DNA from: Lentzea albida
GTDB lineage: Bacteria; Actinomycetota; Actinomycetes; Mycobacteriales; Pseudonocardiaceae
Length of the DNA: 64,000 nt
Assembly: GCF_900111005.1 (NCBI RefSeq)
Contig: NZ_FOFV01000006.1
Coordinates: 1 to 64,000, forward strand
Direction: 5' to 3'
Shown: positions 23,245 through 30,587 of the stretch, in pieces
Numbering within the stretch: position 1 is the stretch's first letter
Layout: every line of letters begins with the position of its first letter
Made by a program: the position numbers and the translations under genes
Notes under the pieces: generated by a model
Told to the model about the DNA's origin: nothing
The model's database searches: none
Seen by the model: the letters and a program-made list of their open reading frames with translations, nothing else

Positions 23245-25230
23245 TCAACGACCGGGAAAGTGCGCTCCGAACAGGCGCGACACCGCGGCGGCCTTGACCG
23301 CTGTCTCCTCGAATTCCTCGTCAGGGTCGGACAGCGAGATGACCGCTCCGCCCACACCGAAACTCACCCGTTCGCCGTTGCGGACCAGCGTTCGGATGAC
23401 GATGCTGAAGTCGGCGGCTCCGTTGAGCGAGAAGTAACCCAGCGCTCCCGAGTACACCCCGCGTGGACCGGCTTCCAACCCATCAAGGATCTGCATGGTG
23501 CGGATCTTCGGCGCACCGGTCATGGAACCACCGGGAAACGCGGCCCGAACACAACGGACGGCAGAACTGCCCGGCCGAAGTCGGGCGCGCACGGTGCTCA
23601 CCAATTGGTGCACGGTCGCGTAGGTCTCGACGTCGAACAACCGCGTCACCTCGACCGAACCCACTTCCGCGCAGGTGCCGAGATCGTTGCGGACGAGGTC
23701 CACGATCATCAGGTTCTCGGCGCGGTCCTTGACAGAACGCGCCAACGTTGTGCGCAACATCTCGTCGTCCGCCGCATCAACACCGCGCGGACGCGTCCCC
23801 TTGATCGGCGACGACTCCACGACGCCATCTCGGTCCACCCTCATAAATCGTTCGGGTGACGTGCTGAGCACGGACAGGTCACCGAAACGCAGCAACGCCC
23901 CGAACGGAACGGGATTTGCGGCGCGAAGCAGCCGATAAGTGTCCCACGGGTCGATCGAGGCACGCCACGACATCATGTTCGTCAGACATGCCTCGTACGT
24001 CTCCCCCGCCGTGATCGCTTCCTGGCAGGCGCCGATCAGCTTCAGGTAGTGCGCGCGGGGATGTCTCAACGTCACGTCCGACACGACCGGCCGGGAAGGT
24101 TCGGCCAAAGGCGTCAGCGCGGCCAGAACGACCGAAACCTCGTCGAACCAGTTGTCGTCGGACAGCGAGAGCAAATAGACGCAATCCTCCGCGTGGTCGA
24201 CGACCACGGCGCGGTCGGCGAAGACGAACGACGCGTCGGGCTGTTCGGCGCGGTGGGCGAAGTCGCCGCCGCACTCCGCCTTGAGCTCGTAGCCGAGGTA
24301 GCCCACCCATCCCAGGGCGAAGTCGAACGGCACGTCGGGCTGCTTGACGGCCCACTCCGCGAGGTCGTCGTCCAGCCAGCTGAAGAAGGACGGGCAGTGC
24401 CTCGGTGCGCCGTCGAGCGTGAGCACCTGGTCCTGCACGCAGTACTGCGCGAAGCGCGCGAGGGGCCCCGAGGAATCCCCCATGAAGGAGAACCGCCCGC
24501 CGGAGCCGCTGTCCAGCCAGAACGCCGTCTCAGACGCCCCGTGGAGTGCCGCGAACGCCTGCTCCGCGTCGACGGCCACGGCGAGCTTCCGCACGTGCAC
24601 AGGGCGCTTCTGAGGCGTTGGGCGAACCAGCACCGGTTCCGGCACGGCGGCCGTGCGCGTCGGGGTCAGCGCGGCGAAGTTCGCGAGCATCTCGCGGCCG
24701 GACTCCGTGCAGATCGACTCGGGGTGGAACTGCACACCCCACGCGGGCCGGTCGAGAGCGCGCACGCCCATGAGAACGGAATCGTCGCTCCACGCGATCG
24801 CTTCCAACGAAGGAGGCAGATCCGTGACGGCGAGCGAGTGATACCGAACGACTTCCATCGGCGATGGCAATCCAGCGAAAAGATCAATGCCTTTGTGCGT
24901 GATCGGCGAAATAATTCCATGTCGCGGCACGGGCGCGGGTCCCACCACAGCGCCGTAGGACAGGCACAGGCCCTGATGCCCGAGGCACACGCCGAGCAAC
25001 GGGATCTCGGCGTGGTCGATCACCGCGCGGCAGAGGCCGAAGTCGGCGGGGTTGCCGGGCCGGCCGGGGCCGGGGGAGATCACCACGTGGTCGAACGACC
25101 GCAGCGTGGACAGCCGGAACCGCGGGTCGTCGTTGTGGACGACCACGGGCTCGGCGCCGTTCACCTCCGCCAGGTGCTGGAAGAGGTTGAACGTGAACGA
25201 GTCGTAGTTGTCGATGAGCAGAGTCCGCAT
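23245..25230 (-). CDS. pabAB: fused aminodeoxychorismate synthase (PabA-PabB)
   Basis: A 661-residue fusion. Residues 1-195 are a class I glutamine amidotransferase with Cys in GVCLGHQGL and His-Glu in FHPESI. The C-terminal 430 residues are a chorismate-binding enzyme with SSPIKGTRPRG (Lys in PIKGT marks PabB; anthranilate synthase has PIAGT), FPGGSMTGAPKIRTM and GVYSGALGY. It converts chorismate and glutamine to 4-amino-4-deoxychorismate. Fused PabAB is frequent in antibiotic producers (candicidin, pristinamycin), but here no biosynthetic genes or pabC are adjacent, so folate supply is as likely. The ATG at 25230 gives MRTLLIDNYDSFT, the standard N-terminus. Confidence 0.92.
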   Translation of the reverse strand: MRTLLIDNYDSFTFNLFQHLAEVNGAEPVVVHNDDPRFRLSTLRSFDHVVISPGPGRPGNPADFGLCRAVIDHAEIPLLGVCLGHQGLCLSYGAVVGPAPVPRHGIISPITHKGIDLFAGLPSPMEVVRYHSLAVTDLPPSLEAIAWSDDSVLMGVRALDRPAWGVQFHPESICTESGREMLANFAALTPTRTAAVPEPVLVRPTPQKRPVHVRKLAVAVDAEQAFAALHGASETAFWLDSGSGGRFSFMGDSSGPLARFAQYCVQDQVLTLDGAPRHCPSFFSWLDDDLAEWAVKQPDVPFDFALGWVGYLGYELKAECGGDFAHRAEQPDASFVFADRAVVVDHAEDCVYLLSLSDDNWFDEVSVVLAALTPLAEPSRPVVSDVTLRHPRAHYLKLIGACQEAITAGETYEACLTNMMSWRASIDPWDTYRLLRAANPVPFGALLRFGDLSVLSTSPERFMRVDRDGVVESSPIKGTRPRGVDAADDEMLRTTLARSVKDRAENLMIVDLVRNDLGTCAEVGSVEVTRLFDVETYATVHQLVSTVRARLRPGSSAVRCVRAAFPGGSMTGAPKIRTMQILDGLEAGPRGVYSGALGYFSLNGAADFSIVIRTLVRNGERVSFGVGGAVISLSDPDEEFEETAVKAAAVSRLFGAHFPGR

Positions 25231-25277
25231 TGCGGACGGCACTCTACCTGGCAAAACACCCGATGGGAGCAACGAGA

Positions 25278-25306
25278 GAGGGCGGCCACAGATCGTGACC
25301 GCCCTC
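25278..25306 (-). terminator. terminator hairpin downstream of the anti-sigma-like gene
   Basis: Inverted repeat GAGGGCGGcCAC / GTGaCCGCCCTC with one mismatch and a 5-nt loop, 17 bp past the stop at 25323 and upstream of pabAB. Confidence 0.55.
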
Positions 25307-25322
25307 CGGGTGGAACGAGAAC

Positions 25323-26171
25323 TCAGCTGCCGAGCAGGAACTTCGGATCAGCCGCCAGCTCCGCTAGCTGCGGGGTGAAGAACGGTTGCGCGTCCAGCTT
25401 CGGATAGTCGCTGTGGGCGTACTCCTCTTCCTGCCCGACCGTCACCGTCCAGCCGTTGGCCGCCCGGTAGGACGCCCAGGTGGAGGCGGGCTGGCCGGGG
25501 CCGCTCATCGAGGCCAGGGTCGCGACCTGCTTCCCGGCGACCTCGTAGGTCTTGCAGCTGCCGGAACCGCCCGCGGGCCGCTTGAGGATCGCGCACGGAT
25601 CGGCCGGGTCCTCCGGGTTCGGCGTGGACACGCGCACCGTGAGCCTGCCGACCTTGTCCCCCTTCCGCACCGGCACGTACGCCGTGTACTCCCAGACCTC
25701 CGGCGTCTCGCCCTTGTCCGACGAGACCTGCGCCTGGCCGCGGAGCATCCCGCCGCGGAAACCCGGGTCCTTGTACTGCAGGTCGGGGGTGTCGTACCCG
25801 GCCGGCACGGACGCCTTCGCCAGCTCCAGCAGCTGCGTGCCGCGGTCGGCCTGCGGGCCGCTGGTGGCCGTCCGGTCGGTCTGCCCGACCGGCCACGTCT
25901 CGCCCCACTGCGTCTCGGGCACACCCGAACTGGAGCTGCTCGGACCCGCTCCCGTCATGTACTCCTTCGCGCCCTGCGGGTTCAGCGCGAACGCCGACCC
26001 GAGGCCGACGCCGACCACCAGCACGGCGACCACGGCCCCCGTGACCGACGCGCGCCGCTTGGACCTGGCCTTGTGCGCCCTGGCGAGCGCGTTGCCCGGA
26101 TCCATCGACGGCGGCGGGCTGCTCGCCACCACCACGTCCTGGAAAGCTCGCTTGAGGTCCTCTTCGTTCAT
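25323..26171 (-). CDS. membrane-anchored partner of the SigE-family sigma factor
   Basis: A 282-residue protein. A cytoplasmic N-terminus (MNEEDLKRAFQDVVV, about 45 residues) is followed by one TM helix (VTGAVVAVLVVGVGLGSAFAL, roughly 45-63) and an extracytoplasmic domain with Cys residues (DPCAILKR, GSCKTYEV). Its ATG overlaps the sigma-factor stop as ATGA, the usual arrangement for an anti-sigma factor or regulator of SigE-type sigma factors in actinomycetes. No zinc-anti-sigma motif (HxxxCxxC) is seen, so the mechanism is unclear. Confidence 0.7.
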   Translation of the reverse strand: MNEEDLKRAFQDVVVASSPPPSMDPGNALARAHKARSKRRASVTGAVVAVLVVGVGLGSAFALNPQGAKEYMTGAGPSSSSSGVPETQWGETWPVGQTDRTATSGPQADRGTQLLELAKASVPAGYDTPDLQYKDPGFRGGMLRGQAQVSSDKGETPEVWEYTAYVPVRKGDKVGRLTVRVSTPNPEDPADPCAILKRPAGGSGSCKTYEVAGKQVATLASMSGPGQPASTWASYRAANGWTVTVGQEEEYAHSDYPKLDAQPFFTPQLAELAADPKFLLGS

Positions 26172-26665
26172 CGAACCCTCTCCTGCTCCGAGAGCAGGCC
26201 GCGCAGCGTCTGCAGCCCCCGCGCGGCCTGGCTCTTCACGGTTCCTTCCGAACACTTGAGGACGATGGCCGTCTGCTCGACGGACATGTCCTCCCAGTAC
26301 CGCAGGACGAGGCACGCACGTTGCTTCGGAGGCACCTTCGCCAGCGCCTCCAGCAACACCATGCGTTCCTCGGGGTAGGAGCCCGGTGGAGCGGCCGAGT
26401 CGGTCAGGTCGTCACTCGCCGACTCGAACCGGAACCACCCGCGCCGTCGCTCGGACAGGAACGTCCGCACCACGATCTGCCTGGTGTAGGCGTCCAGCGC
26501 CTCGTGCCGCTCGATCCTGCGCCAGGCCAGGTACAGCTTGGTGAAGGCCTGCTGCACGAGGTCTTCCGCGCGATGCCAGTCGCCGCACAGCAGGTATGCC
26601 GTGCCGCGCATGGCGTCGGAACGGGCCGCGAAGTACTCCTGGAACGCGGCGTCCCGATCACTCAT
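26168..26665 (-). CDS. SigE-family ECF RNA polymerase sigma factor
   Basis: A 165-residue ECF sigma factor. Region 2 (FQEYFAARSDAMRGTAYLLCGDWHRAEDLVQQAFTKLYLAW) and region 4 (VPPKQRACLVLRYWEDMSVEQTAIVLKCSEGTVKSQAARGL) are complete. It belongs to the actinomycete SigE family, which controls envelope-stress or other extracytoplasmic responses. The ATG at 26665 has GGGGGA upstream. It is first gene of an operon with its membrane partner, so it is probably held inactive until a signal arrives. The divergent metallophosphoesterase gene begins 90 bp away. Confidence 0.9.
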   Translation of the reverse strand: MSDRDAAFQEYFAARSDAMRGTAYLLCGDWHRAEDLVQQAFTKLYLAWRRIERHEALDAYTRQIVVRTFLSERRRGWFRFESASDDLTDSAAPPGSYPEERMVLLEALAKVPPKQRACLVLRYWEDMSVEQTAIVLKCSEGTVKSQAARGLQTLRGLLSEQERVR

Positions 26666-26754
26666 CAGGTTTCCCCCTATCTGCGGTGCCGGGTTACTCA
26701 CGCCACCTGGGGCCTGGCGGGTTGCACGGAGTTCTCGAAACGCATACTGATGTC

Positions 26755-27939
26755 GTGATTTTCCTTTTGCTCCTCGGCGTACCCGTCGCGCTGGGCCATT
26801 TGTACCTGTGGCGGCGGCTGGTCGTGGACACCACGCTCCCGCGCACCGCCGGACGCCGGATCGGCACCGTGGCGATCGTCGCCGCGTTCCTCGTGCTGAT
26901 GAGCGCTCTGGTCGTCACGCGCAGGGTGCCGCCGGAGTACGGGAAGTTCTTCGCCTGGCCGGGGTTCGTCTGGCTCGCCGTGCTCTTCTACCTGGCGATC
27001 GCGCTCGGGATCGCCGAGATCCCGCGCCGGATCCTGCTCAGGCGCGTCGCGGCCGCGCCGGTGGCCGTGGGCGCCGGTCCCGAGCCCGTCGAACCGGTCG
27101 AGGTCGTGCCGGACCCGTCGCGGCGGCTGTTCATCGCGCGCTCGGTGGCGATCGGGTCGGGCATCGCGGCGGGTGGCGTCGTCGGGTACGGCATGACGCA
27201 GGCGCTGGGCGCCCCGCAGCTGCTGAACGTGCCGGTGACGCTCGACAAGCTGAGGTCGTCGCTGTCGGGTTTCCGGATCGCGGTCGTGAGCGACATCCAC
27301 CTCGGGCCGCTGCTCGGGCGTTCGCACACCGAGCGGATCGTGCGGATGATCAACGAACAGGAGGCCGACCTCGTCGCGATCGTCGGCGACCTGGTCGACG
27401 GCACCGTCGCGGAGCTGGGCGAGGCCGCCGCGCCGCTGCGGGACCTGGTGTCCAAGCACGGCAGCTTCTTCGTGACGGGCAACCACGAGTACTTCTCCGG
27501 TCACGAGCAGTGGATCGCGGAGCTCGACAGGCTCGGCGTGAACCCGTTGCGCAACGAGGGTTTGACCGTCGCCGGCGGCATCGACGTCGTGGGCGTGAAC
27601 GACGTCACCGGCAAGTCCTACGACGACGGGCCGGACTTCGGCCGCGCGCTGTCGAAACGCGATCCGAACAACCCCGTCGTCCTGTTGTCACACCAGCCGG
27701 TGCAGGTCACCGACGCGTCTTCACACGGCGTCGACCTCCAGTTGTCCGGTCATACACACGGCGGACAGATGGTGCCGTTCAACTTGTTCGTGCCGCTGCA
27801 GCAGCCCAGCACCGCGGGGTTGTCGAAGGTGGACGACACGTGGCTCTACACCAGTCGTGGCGCGGGTTTCTGGGGTCCGCCGGTGCGCGTGGGCGCCCCG
27901 CCGGACATCACGATGATCGAGCTGCGTTCTGCTGGCTAA
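26755..27939 (+). CDS. membrane-anchored metallophosphoesterase
   Basis: A 394-residue protein. The N-terminal 110 residues hold three hydrophobic helices, then a fourth after a linker at about 125-150. The catalytic calcineurin-like domain has all metal motifs: SDIHLGP, GDLVDG, GNHEY, LLSHQP and GHTHGGQM. Similar YkuE/YaeI-type proteins hydrolyse nucleotide or lipid-linked phosphates at the membrane. The natural substrate is unknown. The GTG at 26755 is the first start close to the hydrophobic N-terminus; the long open frame upstream lies over the sigma-factor gene. Confidence 0.82.
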   Translation: MIFLLLLGVPVALGHLYLWRRLVVDTTLPRTAGRRIGTVAIVAAFLVLMSALVVTRRVPPEYGKFFAWPGFVWLAVLFYLAIALGIAEIPRRILLRRVAAAPVAVGAGPEPVEPVEVVPDPSRRLFIARSVAIGSGIAAGGVVGYGMTQALGAPQLLNVPVTLDKLRSSLSGFRIAVVSDIHLGPLLGRSHTERIVRMINEQEADLVAIVGDLVDGTVAELGEAAAPLRDLVSKHGSFFVTGNHEYFSGHEQWIAELDRLGVNPLRNEGLTVAGGIDVVGVNDVTGKSYDDGPDFGRALSKRDPNNPVVLLSHQPVQVTDASSHGVDLQLSGHTHGGQMVPFNLFVPLQQPSTAGLSKVDDTWLYTSRGAGFWGPPVRVGAPPDITMIELRSAG

Positions 27940-28047
27940 ATCACACTCGCCTGGACTGGCTTGCGCACTTCGGGTGTTCAGGCCGTAGAGTGGACGGCCG
28001 TGCCCGCGTGCGGAACGCGAGGCGGATGAAGGGGGACCCCTGGGGAA

Positions 28048-29214
28048 ATGACCGAGAGCTTCGCCGTTGATCGGCGCAACGAGGCAGAGGCTCGTATTCG
28101 GCGTTTCCTGGACCAGGAGAACCCGTCGACACCGTGTCTGGTGATCGACCTCGAGACGATTCGCGCGCGCTACCAGGCAATCCACGCGGCCATGCCGGCC
28201 GTCGACATCTTCTACGCGGTCAAGTCGAACCCGGAGTCCGACGTGGTCGGCACGCTGGTCGCGGAGGGTGCGCGGTTCGACGTGGCGTCGCCCGCGGAGA
28301 TCGACCTGTGCCTGGCGCGCGGCGCCGCGCCGTCGTCGATCTCCTACAGCAACCCCATCAAGAAGGCCGCCGACATCGCGTACGCGTACTCGCGCGGCGT
28401 GCGGATGTTCGTGTCGGACAGCGAGCAGGACGTCCGGTTCGTCGCCGAGCACGCGCCCGGTTCGTCCGTGCTGGTGCGGATCCTCGTCCACAGCAAGGGT
28501 TCCACGTACCCGTTCGGCAACAAGTTCGGTTGCGATCCCGAGATGGCGACGGACCTCTTGCGGCTCGCGCACGAATTGGGACTCGTTCCTCTCGGAGTCG
28601 CGTTCCACGCGGGCTCGCAACAACTCTCCGTCGAGGGCTGGGACACCGGCATCGCCGACGCCGCCCTGATCGCCGCCAAGCTGCGCGCGGAGGGCATCGA
28701 GACCACGACGGTGAACCTGGGCGGCGGGCTTCCCGCCGTGTACCAGGAGTCCACGCCGTCACTGGAGTCCTTCGCCTCTGCCATCGAGGCTTCGCTCGCG
28801 CGACACTTCGGTGCGGTGCGTCCCAGGGTGATGATCGAGCCGGGCCGGGCGATCTCCGCCGAGGCCGGGATGATCCGTTCGTCGGTCGTGCTGGTGTCGC
28901 GGAAGTCCTATTCGGACGAACGCCGGTGGGTCTACGTCGACATCGGCCGCTACCAGGGTCTCGCCGAGACCGAGGGCGAGGCGATCGCGTACCGGTTGCG
29001 GACCTCGCGCGACGGCGGTCCCGCCGGACCGGTGGTGCTGGCCGGTCCCACGTGCGACGCGGACGACGTGATCTACCAGCACACCCGCTACGACCTGCCG
29101 CTCGACCTGCAGGCGGGCGACCACGTGGACATCCTCCACGCCGGCGCCTACACCTCCTCCTATTCGTCCGTGTGCTTCAACGGCTTCCCGCCGTTGGCCA
29201 CGTACTGCATCTAA
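28048..29214 (+). CDS. PLP-dependent ornithine/lysine-type decarboxylase (fold type III)
   Basis: A 388-residue alanine-racemase-fold decarboxylase of the eukaryotic ODC family. Signs: PLP Lys in FYAVKSNPE, HAGSQQ, the Gly-rich NLGGGLPAVY, MIEPGR, catalytic CDADDVIY and the closing TSSYSSVCFNGF. It forms putrescine or cadaverine. An extra N-terminal 20 residues precede the core. It is first gene of a three-gene operon with SpeD and a spermidine-synthase-like protein, so the product is probably a diamine acceptor for aminopropylation. Ornithine versus lysine cannot be decided here. Confidence 0.88.
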   Translation: MTESFAVDRRNEAEARIRRFLDQENPSTPCLVIDLETIRARYQAIHAAMPAVDIFYAVKSNPESDVVGTLVAEGARFDVASPAEIDLCLARGAAPSSISYSNPIKKAADIAYAYSRGVRMFVSDSEQDVRFVAEHAPGSSVLVRILVHSKGSTYPFGNKFGCDPEMATDLLRLAHELGLVPLGVAFHAGSQQLSVEGWDTGIADAALIAAKLRAEGIETTTVNLGGGLPAVYQESTPSLESFASAIEASLARHFGAVRPRVMIEPGRAISAEAGMIRSSVVLVSRKSYSDERRWVYVDIGRYQGLAETEGEAIAYRLRTSRDGGPAGPVVLAGPTCDADDVIYQHTRYDLPLDLQAGDHVDILHAGAYTSSYSSVCFNGFPPLATYCI

Positions 29215-29248
29215 GACCGTTTGCACATCACATAGTTTGGAGTGATTG

Positions 29249-29644
29249 ATGTCCGAAGCGCCCTGTCAGACCGAGGAGACCGTCGGTTTGTTCGCGGGAC
29301 AGCACGTACTTGCAGAGCTTTCGGGTGTGAGTGCCGATCTGCTCGATGACGAGCAGTTCCTCAAGCACGCCCTCGGTGAGGTTCTCACGCAGGCCGACGC
29401 AACCGTGCTGGAGGTGATCTCCAAGAAGTTCGATCCCCAAGGAGTCACCGTGCTGGCCCTGCTGTCGGAATCCCATGCCTCGATCCACACGTACCCCGAA
29501 GTGGGTTCGGTGTTCGTCGACGTGTTCACCTGCGGTACTCGTGCGAAACCCGCGCTGGCCGTCCAGCTACTCGCTGACGCCCTGGGCGCTGCTCATGTGA
29601 GCACGGATCTCGTCACTCGTGGCGTCAAGGAGCATGTCGCGTGA
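29249..29644 (+). CDS. speD: S-adenosylmethionine decarboxylase proenzyme
   Basis: A 131-residue prokaryotic-type SpeD. The proenzyme cleaves itself in SESHASIHTYPE, making the N-terminal pyruvoyl group from Ser. The downstream VFVDVFTCG contains the conserved Cys. It makes decarboxylated SAM, the aminopropyl donor for spermidine. ATG at 29249 with GGAG upstream. The next gene starts within its stop codon (GTGA), so SpeD and the aminopropyltransferase should be made in equal amounts. Confidence 0.93.
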   Translation: MSEAPCQTEETVGLFAGQHVLAELSGVSADLLDDEQFLKHALGEVLTQADATVLEVISKKFDPQGVTVLALLSESHASIHTYPEVGSVFVDVFTCGTRAKPALAVQLLADALGAAHVSTDLVTRGVKEHVA

Positions 29645-30489
29645 ACACCATCAACGAGCCTCTTGCCGAGGGCATGACCCGCCACTGGCAGGTGGACGAG
29701 GTGCTGGTCGACACCAAGACCGACTTCCAGCACCTGGTGATCGCCCGCACGGCCCAGGGGTTGTCGCTCTTCTGCGACAACGACCGCCAGTCGACGGAGT
29801 TCAGCCAGCTGACCTACCACGAGGCCCTGATGGTGCCGGCGCTGCTGCTGGCCGAGACCGTCGAGCGCGTGCTGGTCATCGGCTCCTCCGAGGGCGTCGT
29901 GTGCCAGATGGCCGTTCAGCACGGTGCGACCGTCGTCGACCACATCGACATCGACGAGCAGGCCGTGAAGCTGTGCGCGGAGCACCTCCCGTACGGCTAC
30001 ACGACCGAGGAGCTGGCCGCCGCGGAGAAGGGTGACGGCCCGATCCGCGTGCAGTACATCGACGGGTTCGAGTACATCCGCACGACGTCGGAGAAGTACG
30101 ACATCGTGCTGGTGGACCTGCCCGACGAGCGCGAGGAGGAGGCGCAGCACAACCGCCTGTACGGCGCGGACTTCCTGCGCATGTGCAAGGCGCTGCTGCG
30201 TCCCGGCGGCGTCGTCGTCAACCAGTCCGGGTGCCAGACGATGTGGCGCAACACCACGCTGATCCGCTCCTGGCAGCGGTTCAACGAGGTGTTCGAGACG
30301 GTCGCGTACTACGGCTCGGACGAGCACGAGTGGGCGTACCTGTTCGGCCGCGCGGACGTCGTCGAGGACCCGACCGCGCTGATGGTCGAGCGGTTGAAGA
30401 CGGCCGGCTACCAGCCGGAGTCGATCGACGACCTGGCGTTGCTGGGCAACAGCATCCCGCCGTACCGGGTGCGGCAGTCGCTGGCCTGA
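29641..30489 (+). CDS. speE: spermidine-synthase-like aminopropyltransferase
   Basis: A 282-residue protein with the SpeE layout: N-terminal beta-strand domain (WQVDEVLVDTKTDFQHLVIA, LFCDNDRQSTEFSQLTYHEALMVPAL), then a Rossmann core. The usual GGGDG motif is replaced by GSSEG (VLVIGSSEGVVCQMAV), and the catalytic DSTDP-like motif reads VDLPDERE. Such changes suggest altered substrate or donor handling. It should transfer an aminopropyl group from decarboxylated SAM to the diamine made by the first gene. The GTG start overlaps speD. A strong double terminator follows. Confidence 0.82.
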   Translation: MNTINEPLAEGMTRHWQVDEVLVDTKTDFQHLVIARTAQGLSLFCDNDRQSTEFSQLTYHEALMVPALLLAETVERVLVIGSSEGVVCQMAVQHGATVVDHIDIDEQAVKLCAEHLPYGYTTEELAAAEKGDGPIRVQYIDGFEYIRTTSEKYDIVLVDLPDEREEEAQHNRLYGADFLRMCKALLRPGGVVVNQSGCQTMWRNTTLIRSWQRFNEVFETVAYYGSDEHEWAYLFGRADVVEDPTALMVERLKTAGYQPESIDDLALLGNSIPPYRVRQSLA

Positions 30490-30501
30490 TCGAGGCACGA
30501 G

Positions 30502-30537
30502 AAAGGGGCGCTTCCCGTTCGCGGGAAGCGCCCCTTT
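30502..30537. terminator. terminator after the polyamine operon
   Basis: Perfect 16-bp stem AAAGGGGCGCTTCCCG / CGGGAAGCGCCCCTTT with loop TTCG, followed by a T on the plus strand and an A-run on the other, so it can act in both directions. Confidence 0.9.
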
Positions 30538-30547
30538 TCGCCGTCTC

Positions 30548-30577
30548 GGGGGCGTCTCCCGTCGCGGAGACGCCCCC
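30548..30577. terminator. second terminator between convergent operons
   Basis: Perfect 12-bp stem GGGGGCGTCTCC / GGAGACGCCCCC with a 6-nt loop and trailing TTT, 10 bp from the end of the S9 peptidase gene. Confidence 0.85.
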
Positions 30578-30587
30578 TTTGCCGTCC

